Origin: Acinetobacter sp. UBA6641
GTDB taxonomy: Bacteria; Pseudomonadota; Gammaproteobacteria; Pseudomonadales; Moraxellaceae
Direction of reading: 5' to 3'
NCBI GenBank assembly: GCA_002455755.1
Contig: DKLL01000256.1
Span: forward strand, 2,613 to 8,776
Length of the DNA: 6,164 nt
Numbering within the stretch: the first letter of the stretch is position 1; the number at the start of each line of letters is the position of its first letter. The notes beneath the pieces were generated by a model that saw only the letters and a list, made by a program, of their open reading frames with translations, was not told the origin of the DNA and did no database searches. Made by a program: the position numbers and the translations under genes. Of the stretch, positions 1 through 6,164 are shown in pieces.

Positions 1-926
1 AATTCCGCGTGAGCAATACCTTGTACAGCTGTACCAATACGCGCCGTGTTCATAAAGGTAAACATGGCATGTAAGCCTTTGTGCTGTTCACCAATCAGGT
101 AACCGGTCGCAGCATCAAAATTGAGAACCGCAGTTGCTGAAGCGCGGATCCCCATTTTATGTTCGATTGAACCACAGGTCACAGGATTACGCTCACCCAC
201 GCCACCCTCTGCAGTCGGGATAAATTTAGGTACGATGAATAGCGAAATACCTTTAGTGCCTGCAGGTGCATCTGGAAGGCGGGCAAGCACGATATGCACG
301 ATATTTTCTGTTAAATCATGTTCACCGGCAGAGATAAAGATTTTAGTCCCTGTAATGGCATAGGTACCATCTGCTTGCGGTTCAGCTTTGGTTTTGACTT
401 GCCCCAGGTCTGTACCACATTGTGGTTCTGTCAAGCACATGGTGCCCGACCAGGTTCCCGCAGTTAAATGTGGCATGTAGGTATTTTTTTGCTCTTCAGT
501 ACCAAATTGCATGATGGTATTCATACAGCCCATGCTCAAACCTGGATACATGGTGAATGACCAGTTCGCGGTACCCATCATTTCAGATTTGATCAGGTTA
601 AGCGACATCGGCAAGCCTTGACCACCAAACTCTTCCGGATAAGACAGACCTTGCCAGCCGCCCTGCACGAATTGGTCATATGCTTCTTTGAAACCTTTTG
701 GTGTTGTTACTTCACCATTTTCGAAATGGCAGCCTTCTTCATCACCGGATTGGTTTAATGGAGACAAGACGTTCTCACAGAAATCTGCCGCACCTTCAAG
801 AATCATGTCTACAGTGTCAGCATCCGCTGCTTCACCATTTGAAAGTGTTTTGTAATGTGTCGGGTAATCAAGCACTTCGTTCATCAAGAAACGAATATCG
901 TGCAAAGGAGCTTTATAAGTTGGCAT
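1..926 (-). CDS. Acyl-CoA dehydrogenase, DmdC/FadE-like (N-terminal part; runs off left edge)
   Basis: This is an FAD-dependent acyl-CoA dehydrogenase, which oxidises an acyl-CoA thioester to the 2,3-enoyl-CoA. The frame is open from ATG at 926 to the window edge, giving 308 residues. The N-terminus MPTYKAPLHDIRFLMNEVL resembles the long (about 600-residue) group that includes methylmercaptopropionyl-CoA dehydrogenase and related enzymes annotated FadE, so roughly half is visible. Family motifs are CLTEPQCGTDLG (TEPQCGTD at 166-173), GTKIFISAGEHD (193-204) and KMGIRASAT (KMGIR at 257-261). The last visible residues, MFTFMNTARIGTAVQG, begin the C-terminal helical domain. The catalytic glutamate of this group would lie beyond the edge. 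An AGGA ribosome site at 935-938, eight bases before the ATG, supports the start. Substrate chain length cannot be judged, and true DMSP metabolism should not be assumed from the resemblance. The family is near certain; the exact role is open. Confidence 0.93.
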   Translation of the reverse strand, partial: MPTYKAPLHDIRFLMNEVLDYPTHYKTLSNGEAADADTVDMILEGAADFCENVLSPLNQSGDEEGCHFENGEVTTPKGFKEAYDQFVQGGWQGLSYPEEFGGQGLPMSLNLIKSEMMGTANWSFTMYPGLSMGCMNTIMQFGTEEQKNTYMPHLTAGTWSGTMCLTEPQCGTDLGQVKTKAEPQADGTYAITGTKIFISAGEHDLTENIVHIVLARLPDAPAGTKGISLFIVPKFIPTAEGGVGERNPVTCGSIEHKMGIRASATAVLNFDAATGYLIGEQHKGLHAMFTFMNTARIGTAVQGIAHAE

Positions 927-1625
927 ATTGTTAATCCTAATTTAGAAATAGTATTGGATTATCAGAATCGATAATTTGATTATTCACATTGTTGATTAAA
1001 ATACATTGATGATGCAGCCTGAGAGAAATGTCAGAAAGGCTAATTGAGGATCTAATGATTCAGTTTTAAGCTTAAATAATTATAATGTTTGGGAAGATTT
1101 TTTGCGCCTGTTATTTTCTATTATTTATATAAAAATGTAATTAAATGATCAGCTTATTGTGTGTTTTTATGTAAGTGGAACTGGTTTTTTATTCTTTTAA
1201 TAAGAAATCCGCCTAAATTTAGATATATGTCATAAAATCCAATTGAACGCCATGTATGTGGATAAAAAATGAAAAGAAGCAGGGACTTAATTCTTTTCGA
1301 CTATTTATCGGGTTTATTGACATTGCATAAATGACTTGGGTTGTAGGCTAAAATTGAGCATGAAATGTATACGTCGCAAGAAATGAAAGGCAAAGAATGG
1401 GGTCATTTTAAAATTTCATGACGCAGTCTGGGATAATTTTAGCCACATGAGCAAAAAACACAGTGCTGCTTTGTTTGCAGCACAAGGGAATAGGATATTT
1501 CTGATGCTACGTTGTTGTGAGCTGCTCTTCTAGAATGACTAATTTCCTGGTTCGCGTCTCATATCCCCTAAAAAATATTCTTAGTCGCAAACATAGACGA
1601 ATTGTCAACAGACCCTAAATACCAT
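927..1625. other. Long intergenic region between acyl-CoA dehydrogenase and aroE
   Basis: No convincing protein gene is seen in about 700 AT-rich bases; every frame on both strands is broken into short pieces. The part next to the dehydrogenase (927-1000) holds its ribosome site and a small dyad, ATAAT-TTG-ATTAT (971-983), which could be an operator, but no strong promoter hexamers stand out. A perfect TTGACA on the plus strand at 1317-1322 lacks a good -10 at 16-19 bases. On the minus strand, TTGACA at 1603-1608 is followed downstream by a hairpin with a T-run (1452-1483). Two tiny consecutive plus-strand frames, 1447-1533 (28 residues) and 1535-1618 (27 residues), have no ribosome sites. 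They may be chance or the worn end of a transposase gene. Confidence 0.6.
1452..1483 (-). terminator. Possible intrinsic terminator reading leftward
   Basis: On the minus strand a perfect 7-bp stem, GTGCTGC with GCAGCAC (1463-1469 and 1477-1483), closes a 7-base loop. It is followed four bases later by six Ts (1453-1458). This could end read-through from aroE, whose stop is about 140 bases upstream, or end a separate small transcript. The gap between stem and T-run makes it a weaker terminator than the one after hemF. Confidence 0.45.
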
Positions 1626-2414
1626 TTAAAGAAAATCTTTCAGCTCAGGCTTGACCCCGTTCCAGATCGAAAAAGATTCAATCGCTTGTCCAACCAGCAT
1701 GCCATAACCTTCTGAGGTCGGGACACCACGTACCCTGGCTTGATCTAAAAAGCTTGATGGTTTGCCATAAGCCATTTCATAAGCATGTTTAAACTGTAGG
1801 GTTTCAGGTAAAACAAGAGTATCGCCAGTTAAACTTGCTGAAGTTGCATTAATGACGATGTCAAAATTGCCGGACAGCTCATTTAATGAAATTGCTTCCA
1901 GGGTGGCTTGCGGCACAGCTGGCTTTAAATCTGCCACCAATTGTTCTGCACGGGCTAAAGTGCGGTTGGCAATCACAATCTTTTTCACGCCCGCCTGTAC
2001 CAAAGGATAAATCACGCCTCGGGTAGCACCGCCGGCACCGATAATCAACAGCTCAGTATCTTCCAGTTTCCAGTCTAGAGCCTTGATGGCATCCACCAGT
2101 CCTTGCCCGTCAGTATTGTCGCCATAAAGTTTGCCATCTTGCATCCAGAGGGTATTTACTGCCCTGGCAATTTTGGCACGCTCGGTTAATACCGCACATG
2201 CTGCAAAAGCTTGCTCTTTAAAAGGCACAGTTACGTTCATGCCTAGACCACCTTGAGCAAAGAATTGCTGGATATTGGCTTCAAAGCCATCCAGCGGAGC
2301 CAGGCGTTTGCTATAGGTCAGGTCAATGCCAGTTTTTTCGGCAAAAGCATGATGCAGTTCTGGAGAACGTGATTGTTCGATTGGATTGCCAATCACGGCA
2401 AATTGTTTGCTCAT
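1626..2414 (-). CDS. aroE: Shikimate dehydrogenase (NADP+)
   Basis: AroE reduces 3-dehydroshikimate to shikimate with NADPH, the fourth step of the cytosolic chorismate pathway. The product is 262 residues, close to the E. coli length of 272. Visible motifs are the shikimate-binding NPIEQSRSP (10-18), NVTVPFK with the catalytic lysine K66, GDNTDG with the catalytic aspartate D102, the Rossmann loop GAGGATRG (126-133), the NADP-phosphate-binding NRT (150-152), NAT (189-191) and the C-terminal EGYGMLVGQA (235-244, with Q243). I chose ATG at 2414 because the protein then begins MSKQFAVIGNPI, the usual AroE N-terminus. An in-frame GTG at 2483 would add 23 unmatched residues and has no ribosome site. 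The ribosome site before 2414 is itself weak. aroE lies downstream of hemF and a small membrane-protein gene on the same strand, but the hemF terminator suggests separate transcription. No strong terminator directly follows the stop. Confidence 0.97.
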   Translation of the reverse strand: MSKQFAVIGNPIEQSRSPELHHAFAEKTGIDLTYSKRLAPLDGFEANIQQFFAQGGLGMNVTVPFKEQAFAACAVLTERAKIARAVNTLWMQDGKLYGDNTDGQGLVDAIKALDWKLEDTELLIIGAGGATRGVIYPLVQAGVKKIVIANRTLARAEQLVADLKPAVPQATLEAISLNELSGNFDIVINATSASLTGDTLVLPETLQFKHAYEMAYGKPSSFLDQARVRGVPTSEGYGMLVGQAIESFSIWNGVKPELKDFL

Positions 2415-2445
2415 TTCACAAGGCCCATATGCGGAAATGGCATTC

Positions 2446-2474
2446 AATATACGTGATTTTTCCCTCAGGCTAAA
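2446..2474 (-). promoter_or_regulatory. Candidate aroE promoter
   Basis: On the minus strand a TATATT hexamer (2446-2451; five of six to TATAAT) lies 17 bases after TTTAGC (2469-2474; a poor match to TTGACA). Transcription would begin near 2439, about 25 bases before the chosen aroE ATG. If used, this excludes the upstream GTG as a start. The -35 match is weak, so this is only a candidate. Confidence 0.3.
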
Positions 2475-2579
2475 GCCAGTCACACGAGGAAGATTAAAAA
2501 GAAGAGGGAGGGTGAGAAAATCATGTTTATTTAATTGCGTTTAAAACTAACCATCATGAAGCAGTAAATTTAAATCCTA

Positions 2580-2786
2580 TTAAGGATTACAAATTTCGTG
2601 AATAGTATCTTCAAGCCACATCGCTGCAGTAAACAACAGGGCAAAAGCTGCAAATATGGTAAAGGTAATCGACAAACTATCTGCAAGAGTATTGTGAGAC
2701 AGTAAAGTAGTGGTGATTGAACAAACGATCATGGTCAAAATACACCAAAATAGAATGACTTTGTGATTTAGAATCATATTGAACAT
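2580..2786 (-). CDS. Small two-helix membrane protein of unknown function (68 aa)
   Basis: I do not recognise this protein. It has 68 residues with two hydrophobic stretches suited to membrane helices: about 10-29 (VILFWCILTMIVCSITTTLL) and about 37-57 (SLSITFTIFAAFALLFTAAMW). A short polar linker (SHNTLAD) separates them and the tail, LEDTIHEICNP, is acidic. K9 before the first helix and the acidic tail hint at a helical hairpin, but topology cannot be settled. A purine-rich AAGAGAGAT element about six bases before ATG 2786 is a reasonable ribosome site and is the main support for expression. The gene stands alone between hemF (beyond its terminator) and aroE, about 165 bases before the aroE ATG. 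A 7-bp hairpin sits directly upstream of the ribosome site. Cysteines are present at 15, 22 and 66, with no metal motif. It may be a genus-restricted protein; a chance frame is less likely given the hydrophobic pattern and ribosome site. Confidence 0.65.
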   Translation of the reverse strand: MFNMILNHKVILFWCILTMIVCSITTTLLSHNTLADSLSITFTIFAAFALLFTAAMWLEDTIHEICNP

Positions 2787-2799
2787 AGTTATCTCTCTT

Positions 2800-2829
2800 A
2801 AGCATGAATTGTTTTATTTGGGCATGCTT
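2800..2829 (-). promoter_or_regulatory. Leader hairpin abutting the ribosome site of the small membrane protein
   Basis: On the minus strand AAGCATG (2823-2829) and CATGCTT (2800-2806) form a perfect 7-bp inverted repeat with a 16-base, A-rich loop. The 3' arm runs straight into the AAGAGAG ribosome site. It could affect translation, or be an operator if the promoter lies here. No function is shown. Confidence 0.3.
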
Positions 2830-3023
2830 TTAACATTGTGATCTTGAATTGAATGGTTCAGTCTAAACGATTTTATCGTGCCTAAAGAGATCAGTGCTGT
2901 AAGTAAATATGTCAAGCTTATCCATATTACTGGAATAGCAAACTATTTTTCTGGACCACGCCAAAATTTATTGAACAGAGGCAAGGACTGGAAGTGGGGT
3001 TTTTATCACCACATCAAGACAAT

Positions 3024-3057
3024 TAAAAAATCCCTTTTCCGGTCAGAGTAAGGGATT
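3024..3057 (-). terminator. Intrinsic terminator after hemF
   Basis: On the minus strand AATCCCTT (3050-3057) pairs with AAGGGATT (3029-3036) around a 13-base loop, running into a T-tract (the A-run 3025-3030 on the plus strand). It lies about 25 bases after the hemF stop. This is the clearest factor-independent terminator in the window and it isolates hemF from the small membrane-protein gene and aroE. Confidence 0.85.
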
Positions 3058-3081
3058 CTAAATTTTGAGTTGTGTTTTCAA

Positions 3082-4062
<981 letters not shown>

Positions 4063-4073
4063 TCAAAGCATAA

Positions 4074-4101
4074 ATTGTATAAAAGAGTAAGGACTTTTGA
4101 A
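4074..4101 (-). promoter_or_regulatory. Candidate hemF promoter
   Basis: On the minus strand TTCAAA (4096-4101; four of six to TTGACA) lies 16 bases before TACAAT (4074-4079; five of six to TATAAT). The predicted start is near 4067, giving a 41-base leader to ATG 4026. A TTGAT-containing sequence lies at 4053-4066, just at or after the predicted start, where a bound factor would more likely repress than activate. Confidence 0.45.
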
Positions 4102-4108
4102 GCTCAAT

Positions 4109-4123
4109 ACCCTTTGAAAGGGT
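4109..4123. repeat. Perfect 15-base palindrome upstream of the hemF promoter
   Basis: ACCCTTT-G-AAAGGGT is a perfect dyad about 8 bases upstream of the proposed hemF -35. As DNA it could be an operator for a dimeric regulator; with one central base it cannot form a normal RNA hairpin of full length. I do not recognise the binding specificity. Confidence 0.5.
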
Positions 4124-4189
4124 TCAGATTGAAAGCGCAGCCTCTGAATTCTGCATGATGTTCAAATTTATCTGTGTAGGCATGTGTTA

Positions 4190-4284
4190 CTTTGACGGAT
4201 GAGGAGCATTGCCCCGTAAGGTAATTAGACTCCGTTGTTAGACAAAAGGTACATCCTGGTCTAAAGGCGACATCCATGTCGCCT
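4190..4284. repeat. Probable dispersed intergenic repeat with hairpin end
   Basis: The segment ends in a perfect 9-bp inverted repeat, AGGCGACAT-CC-ATGTCGCCT (4265-4284). It is preceded at 4251-4259 by GGTACATCC, which shares the ACATCC core and looks like half of a similar module whose partner arm is lost. In the plus-strand frame of 4155 it reads GALPRKVIRLRC, stop, TKGTSWSKGDIHVA, stop, a broken peptide-like track. I have the impression of having seen this text repeated in Acinetobacter genomes but cannot confirm it. It may also act as a hairpin in either transcript. Confidence 0.5.
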
Positions 4285-4314
4285 AATACTATGGCACTAT
4301 CAGGTCTTTAAAAG

Positions 4315-4332
4315 GTAGAAAGACATTTCTAC
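4315..4332. repeat. 7-bp hairpin in the hemN upstream region
   Basis: GTAGAAA-GACA-TTTCTAC is a perfect inverted repeat with a 4-base loop. No T-run follows on either strand, so it is not a standard terminator. It lies upstream of the likely hemN promoter and may be an operator-like dyad or part of the neighbouring repeat. Confidence 0.4.
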
Positions 4333-4385
4333 TTATCATGGATTAACTTCTGATTTAAGTGCTGAATTCCGACTAGATCGCTAGG

Positions 4386-4399
4386 TTGAATTCTATGAA
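4386..4399 (+). promoter_or_regulatory. Candidate FNR/Anr-like box upstream of hemN
   Basis: TTGAA-TTCT-ATGAA matches the FNR/Anr consensus TTGAT-N4-ATCAA at eight of ten defined positions. Its centre (4392.5) would sit at -41.5 for a start near 4434. A weak -10-like TATGTA lies at 4423-4428, which fits a class II activator promoter. hemN is a known Anr target in pseudomonads. The -10 is poor and such near matches occur by chance, so this is a candidate only. Confidence 0.35.
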
Positions 4400-4443
4400 C
4401 AAGCCCAGCAAAATGAGTTGAATATGTATGCAAAATATAGGTT

Positions 4444-4461
4444 CGGTTATAGGTATAACCG
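4444..4461 (+). promoter_or_regulatory. Perfect 18-base palindrome in the hemN leader
   Basis: CGGTTATA-GG-TATAACCG is a perfect dyad ending 29 bases before the hemN ATG. It could be an operator for a dimeric regulator or, as RNA, a short hairpin upstream of the ribosome site. The factor is unknown; the dyad itself is plain in the sequence. Confidence 0.5.
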
Positions 4462-4490
4462 GCTGTTGCAGTAGAGAGTGGATAGCAAAG

Positions 4491-5855
4491 ATGACGCGTT
4501 CTTTAATTCAGAAATATAATGTACCCGGACCTCGTTATACCAGTTATCCAACGGTGCCGTACTGGGAAGCCGAGCCATTTTCACCTGATCTGTGGAAGCA
4601 GACCTTAAAGCGTTCCTTTGATGAATCCAACTCAAGTGAAGGCATCAGTCTGTATATCCATCTGCCTTTCTGTGAAAGCCTGTGTACTTTCTGCGGCTGT
4701 CATAAAAAAGTGACCAAAAAGCATGAGATGGAACAGCCTTATATTCAGGCGGTGCTCAAGGAATGGGACTTGTATTGCCAGCTACTGGCAACAGCGCCGA
4801 ACATTAAAGAAATTCATTTGGGTGGCGGTACACCGACCTTCTTTTCGGTTGAGCATTTGCAACAGCTAATTCGGGGCATTCTGGCAAAGGCAGAGGTAGC
4901 TACCGAGCATGAATTCAGTTTTGAAGGTCACCCGAACAATACCACCCGTGAACATTTGCAAGCCTTGTATGATCTGAGGTTTCGTCGGGTCAGCTATGGG
5001 GTGCAGGACTACAATGAAAATGTACAAAAAGCCATCCACCGGATTCAACCGTTTGAACATGTACAGCGCGTGACTGAGTGGGCGCGTGAAATAGGTTATA
5101 GCTCCATTTCCCATGATCTGGTTTTTGGATTGCCATTTCAAAATCTGCACGATGTGCTGAATACCATTGATCAAACCAAGAGTTTAATGCCAGACCGTTT
5201 GGCATTTTATAGCTATGCGCATGTGCCGTGGATTAAAGGTAATGGACAGCGTGGCTTTAAAGATGCCGATGTACCGAAAGATGAATTGAAACGCCAGTGC
5301 TATGAAGAAGGCAAAAAACAACTATTGGCACATGGCTATCATGAAATTGGCATGGATCATTTTGCTTTAGAAAAAGACGGCATGTACCAGTCCTTTAAGC
5401 AGGGTACGTTACATCGCAACTTTATGGGTTATACCGCATCCAAAACCCAAGTGATGATTGGCCTGGGAATTTCTTCGATTAGCGACAGCTGGTACAGCTT
5501 TGCGCAAAACGAAAAGAATCTGGAAGATTATTACGCACGTCTGGAGCTGGGTGAAATTCCAGTGGTCAAAGGACATCTGCTGAATGCAGAAGACCTGATT
5601 ATCCGCAAACATATCTTGAACTTGATGTGTACTTTTAAGACATCATGGGCATCGAAAGAAATGCAGTTTCCTGAATTACCCGAGGTTTTGCAGCAACTTG
5701 CAGAAATGCAGCAGGATCAGTTATTACAGATGGATGAGCAGGGCATTACCGTGACCGAACAGGGCAAGCCTTTTGTACGTAATATCTGTATGGCCTTTGA
5801 TTTGCGGCTAAAACGCCGTGTTCCGGAGAATCGTATTTTTTCGATGACGATTTGA
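4491..5855 (+). CDS. hemN: Oxygen-independent coproporphyrinogen III dehydrogenase (radical SAM)
   Basis: HemN decarboxylates coproporphyrinogen III to protoporphyrinogen IX without O2, using a 4Fe-4S cluster and S-adenosylmethionine. The product is 454 residues (E. coli 457). Y55 and the cluster motif FCESLCTFCGC give cysteines C61, C65 and C68, plus C70, matching the genuine HemN pattern. GGGTPT (111-116), E145, Q172 and D209 correspond to SAM-binding residues at the same E. coli positions. The full-length C-terminal domain (about 365-454) and the N-terminal stretch KYNVPGPRYTSYPTVPYW separate it from the shorter HemW/YggW proteins, which are often mislabelled. I chose ATG 4491 because the protein then aligns with the family. 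A purine-rich GAGAGTGGA lies about eight bases before it, while an in-frame ATG at 4428 adds 21 unmatched residues that read through the leader palindrome. It diverges from hemF and converges on ribA. All key residues are present, so it should be active. Confidence 0.98.
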   Translation: MTRSLIQKYNVPGPRYTSYPTVPYWEAEPFSPDLWKQTLKRSFDESNSSEGISLYIHLPFCESLCTFCGCHKKVTKKHEMEQPYIQAVLKEWDLYCQLLATAPNIKEIHLGGGTPTFFSVEHLQQLIRGILAKAEVATEHEFSFEGHPNNTTREHLQALYDLRFRRVSYGVQDYNENVQKAIHRIQPFEHVQRVTEWAREIGYSSISHDLVFGLPFQNLHDVLNTIDQTKSLMPDRLAFYSYAHVPWIKGNGQRGFKDADVPKDELKRQCYEEGKKQLLAHGYHEIGMDHFALEKDGMYQSFKQGTLHRNFMGYTASKTQVMIGLGISSISDSWYSFAQNEKNLEDYYARLELGEIPVVKGHLLNAEDLIIRKHILNLMCTFKTSWASKEMQFPELPEVLQQLAEMQQDQLLQMDEQGITVTEQGKPFVRNICMAFDLRLKRRVPENRIFSMTI

Positions 5856-5921
5856 ATCCCTACAAACCTCCCTTTTAAAGAAGACTACTCCCTCCTTTGG
5901 CAAAGGAGGGTTGGGGTGGAT
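5856..5921. repeat. Palindromic intergenic repeat joined to the hemN stop codon
   Basis: The core is a perfect 9-bp hairpin, CCCTCCTTT-GGC-AAAGGAGGG (5890-5910). Outer arms ATCCCTACAAACC (5856-5868) and GGTTGGGGTGGAT (5909-5921) are imperfectly complementary (nine of thirteen). A second, worn inner dyad (CTTTTAAAG, 5872-5880) lies between. The nested form and sequence resemble a REP-like element I associate with Acinetobacter, beginning at the base after the hemN TGA. With no T-run after the hairpin, it is more likely a repeat that stabilises or marks the mRNA end than a terminator. Confidence 0.65.
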
Positions 5922-5940
5922 GTGTATCAAAGTTAGGGAG

Positions 5941-5981
5941 ATGTATAAGAAAGGCGATTAAAAGTCGCCTTTCTTATACAT
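5941..5981. terminator. Bidirectional terminator-like 17-bp inverted repeat spanning the ribA stop
   Basis: The 17 bases 5941-5957 are the exact reverse complement of 5965-5981, around a 7-base loop (5958-5964). The inner part, AGGCGA with TCGCCT, is followed by TTCTTA on either strand, so a hairpin with a modest U-rich tail forms in both directions. This fits the end of both convergent genes. The ribA stop codon lies in the loop, and the last ribA codons form one arm. Confidence 0.6.
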
Positions 5982-6164
5982 ATGCGCCATGCGTTCATGC
6001 TTGGTTTTTAAATACTGGGCATTAAAAGGATTTAAACCGACAGTTAACGGTACACGGTCGACGACATCAATACCCAGCTCTTGTAATGCCTGAATCTTGG
6101 AAGGATTATTGGTAATCAGTTTCACCTGTTTGACCTGCAAATGGTCGAGCATGATGGTACACAT
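5958..6164 (-). CDS. ribA: GTP cyclohydrolase II (C-terminal part; runs off right edge)
   Basis: RibA opens the imidazole ring of GTP to begin riboflavin synthesis, releasing formate and pyrophosphate, and uses zinc. Only the last 68 residues are visible. The run [19 protein letters not shown] followed by [17 protein letters not shown] and TKHERMAHM matches the C-terminal region of stand-alone RibA; E. coli has LLTNNPKK, ERVPL, NPNNEHYLDTK and KMGHLL in the same order. The ATG at the window edge is internal, since the family is about 200 residues and the zinc and catalytic motifs come earlier. A RibBA fusion cannot be excluded because the N-terminal part is missing. The final codons (M-Y-K-K-G-D-F) and the stop are inside a 17-bp inverted repeat shared with the hemN 3' end. 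Confidence 0.94.
   Translation of the reverse strand: MCTIMLDHLQVKQVKLITNNPSKIQALQELGIDVVDRVPLTVGLNPFNAQYLKTKHERMAHMYKKGDF

Noticed and set aside
698..934. Plus-strand open frames opposite the acyl-CoA dehydrogenase (also 121-363)
   Set aside because: They are antisense to a well-supported coding frame, with no recognisable motif.
1317..1354. Plus-strand promoter built on the perfect TTGACA at 1317
   Set aside because: The only good -10 (TAAAAT) is 26 bases away, and hexamers at normal spacing match poorly.
1447..1533. 28-residue plus-strand frame starting MSKKHSAALF
   Set aside because: It has no ribosome site, is very short and overlaps the minus-strand hairpin; kept only as a possible transposase remnant.
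2415..2483. N-terminal extension of AroE from GTG at 2483
   Set aside because: It adds 23 residues before the conserved MSKQFAVIGNPI, has no ribosome site and would overlap the candidate promoter.
2887..2915. Minus-strand promoter from TTGACA at 2910-2915 for the small membrane protein
   Set aside because: Hexamers 16-18 bases downstream (TGATCT, GATCTC, ATCTCT) do not resemble TATAAT, so I could not support it as a promoter.
4155..4202. 15-residue frame MMFKFICVGMCYFDG as a leader peptide for hemN
   Set aside because: It lies about 290 bases before hemN, has no ribosome site and continues into repeat-like DNA with further stops.
4428..4490. N-terminal extension of HemN from ATG at 4428
   Set aside because: It adds 21 residues not matching HemN and runs through the leader palindrome; ATG 4491 has a better ribosome site and fits the family length.
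4866..5205. Overlapping minus-strand frames inside hemN (also 4447-4635 and 5409-5612)
   Set aside because: They are antisense to hemN, their composition reflects its codons, and no motifs are seen.

Overview
The window looks like ordinary chromosomal DNA from an Acinetobacter-type gammaproteobacterium (Moraxellaceae). The basis is the character of the proteins, the moderately AT-rich composition, and short palindromic intergenic repeats of a kind I associate with that genus. I could not run a search, so the genus is a judgement from pattern recognition.

Layout, left to right. Positions 1-926 (minus) hold the first 308 residues of an acyl-CoA dehydrogenase that runs off the left edge. Positions 927-1625 have no convincing gene; a terminator-like hairpin reads on the minus strand near 1452-1483, and a TTGACA-containing sequence lies just after aroE. 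Positions 1626-2414 (minus) are aroE, shikimate dehydrogenase. Positions 2580-2786 (minus) encode an unrecognised 68-residue protein with two membrane segments. Positions 3082-4026 (minus) are hemF, oxygen-dependent coproporphyrinogen III oxidase, followed by a clear intrinsic terminator at 3024-3057. Positions 4027-4490 are a long divergent control region with several perfect palindromes. Positions 4491-5855 (plus) are hemN, oxygen-independent coproporphyrinogen III dehydrogenase. A palindromic repeat (5856-5921) and a 17-bp perfect inverted repeat (5941-5981) separate hemN from the C-terminal end of ribA, GTP cyclohydrolase II (5958-6164, minus), which runs off the right edge.

Functionally, the centre is a divergent pair of unrelated enzymes for the same haem step (coproporphyrinogen III to protoporphyrinogen IX), one using O2 and one using radical SAM chemistry. 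The region between them would be the natural place for oxygen- or redox-responsive control, and FNR/Anr-like half-sites can be seen there. aroE (aromatic amino acids), ribA (flavins) and the acyl-CoA dehydrogenase are housekeeping metabolism with no evident link to the haem pair beyond position.

I found no defence system, mobile operon, CRISPR array, tRNA or rRNA. The items most worth a second look are the structures between genes: the 17-bp repeat that puts the ribA stop codon in its loop, the repeat fused to the hemN stop, the multi-palindrome hemF/hemN spacer, and the possible small transcript or insertion-sequence remnant after aroE.
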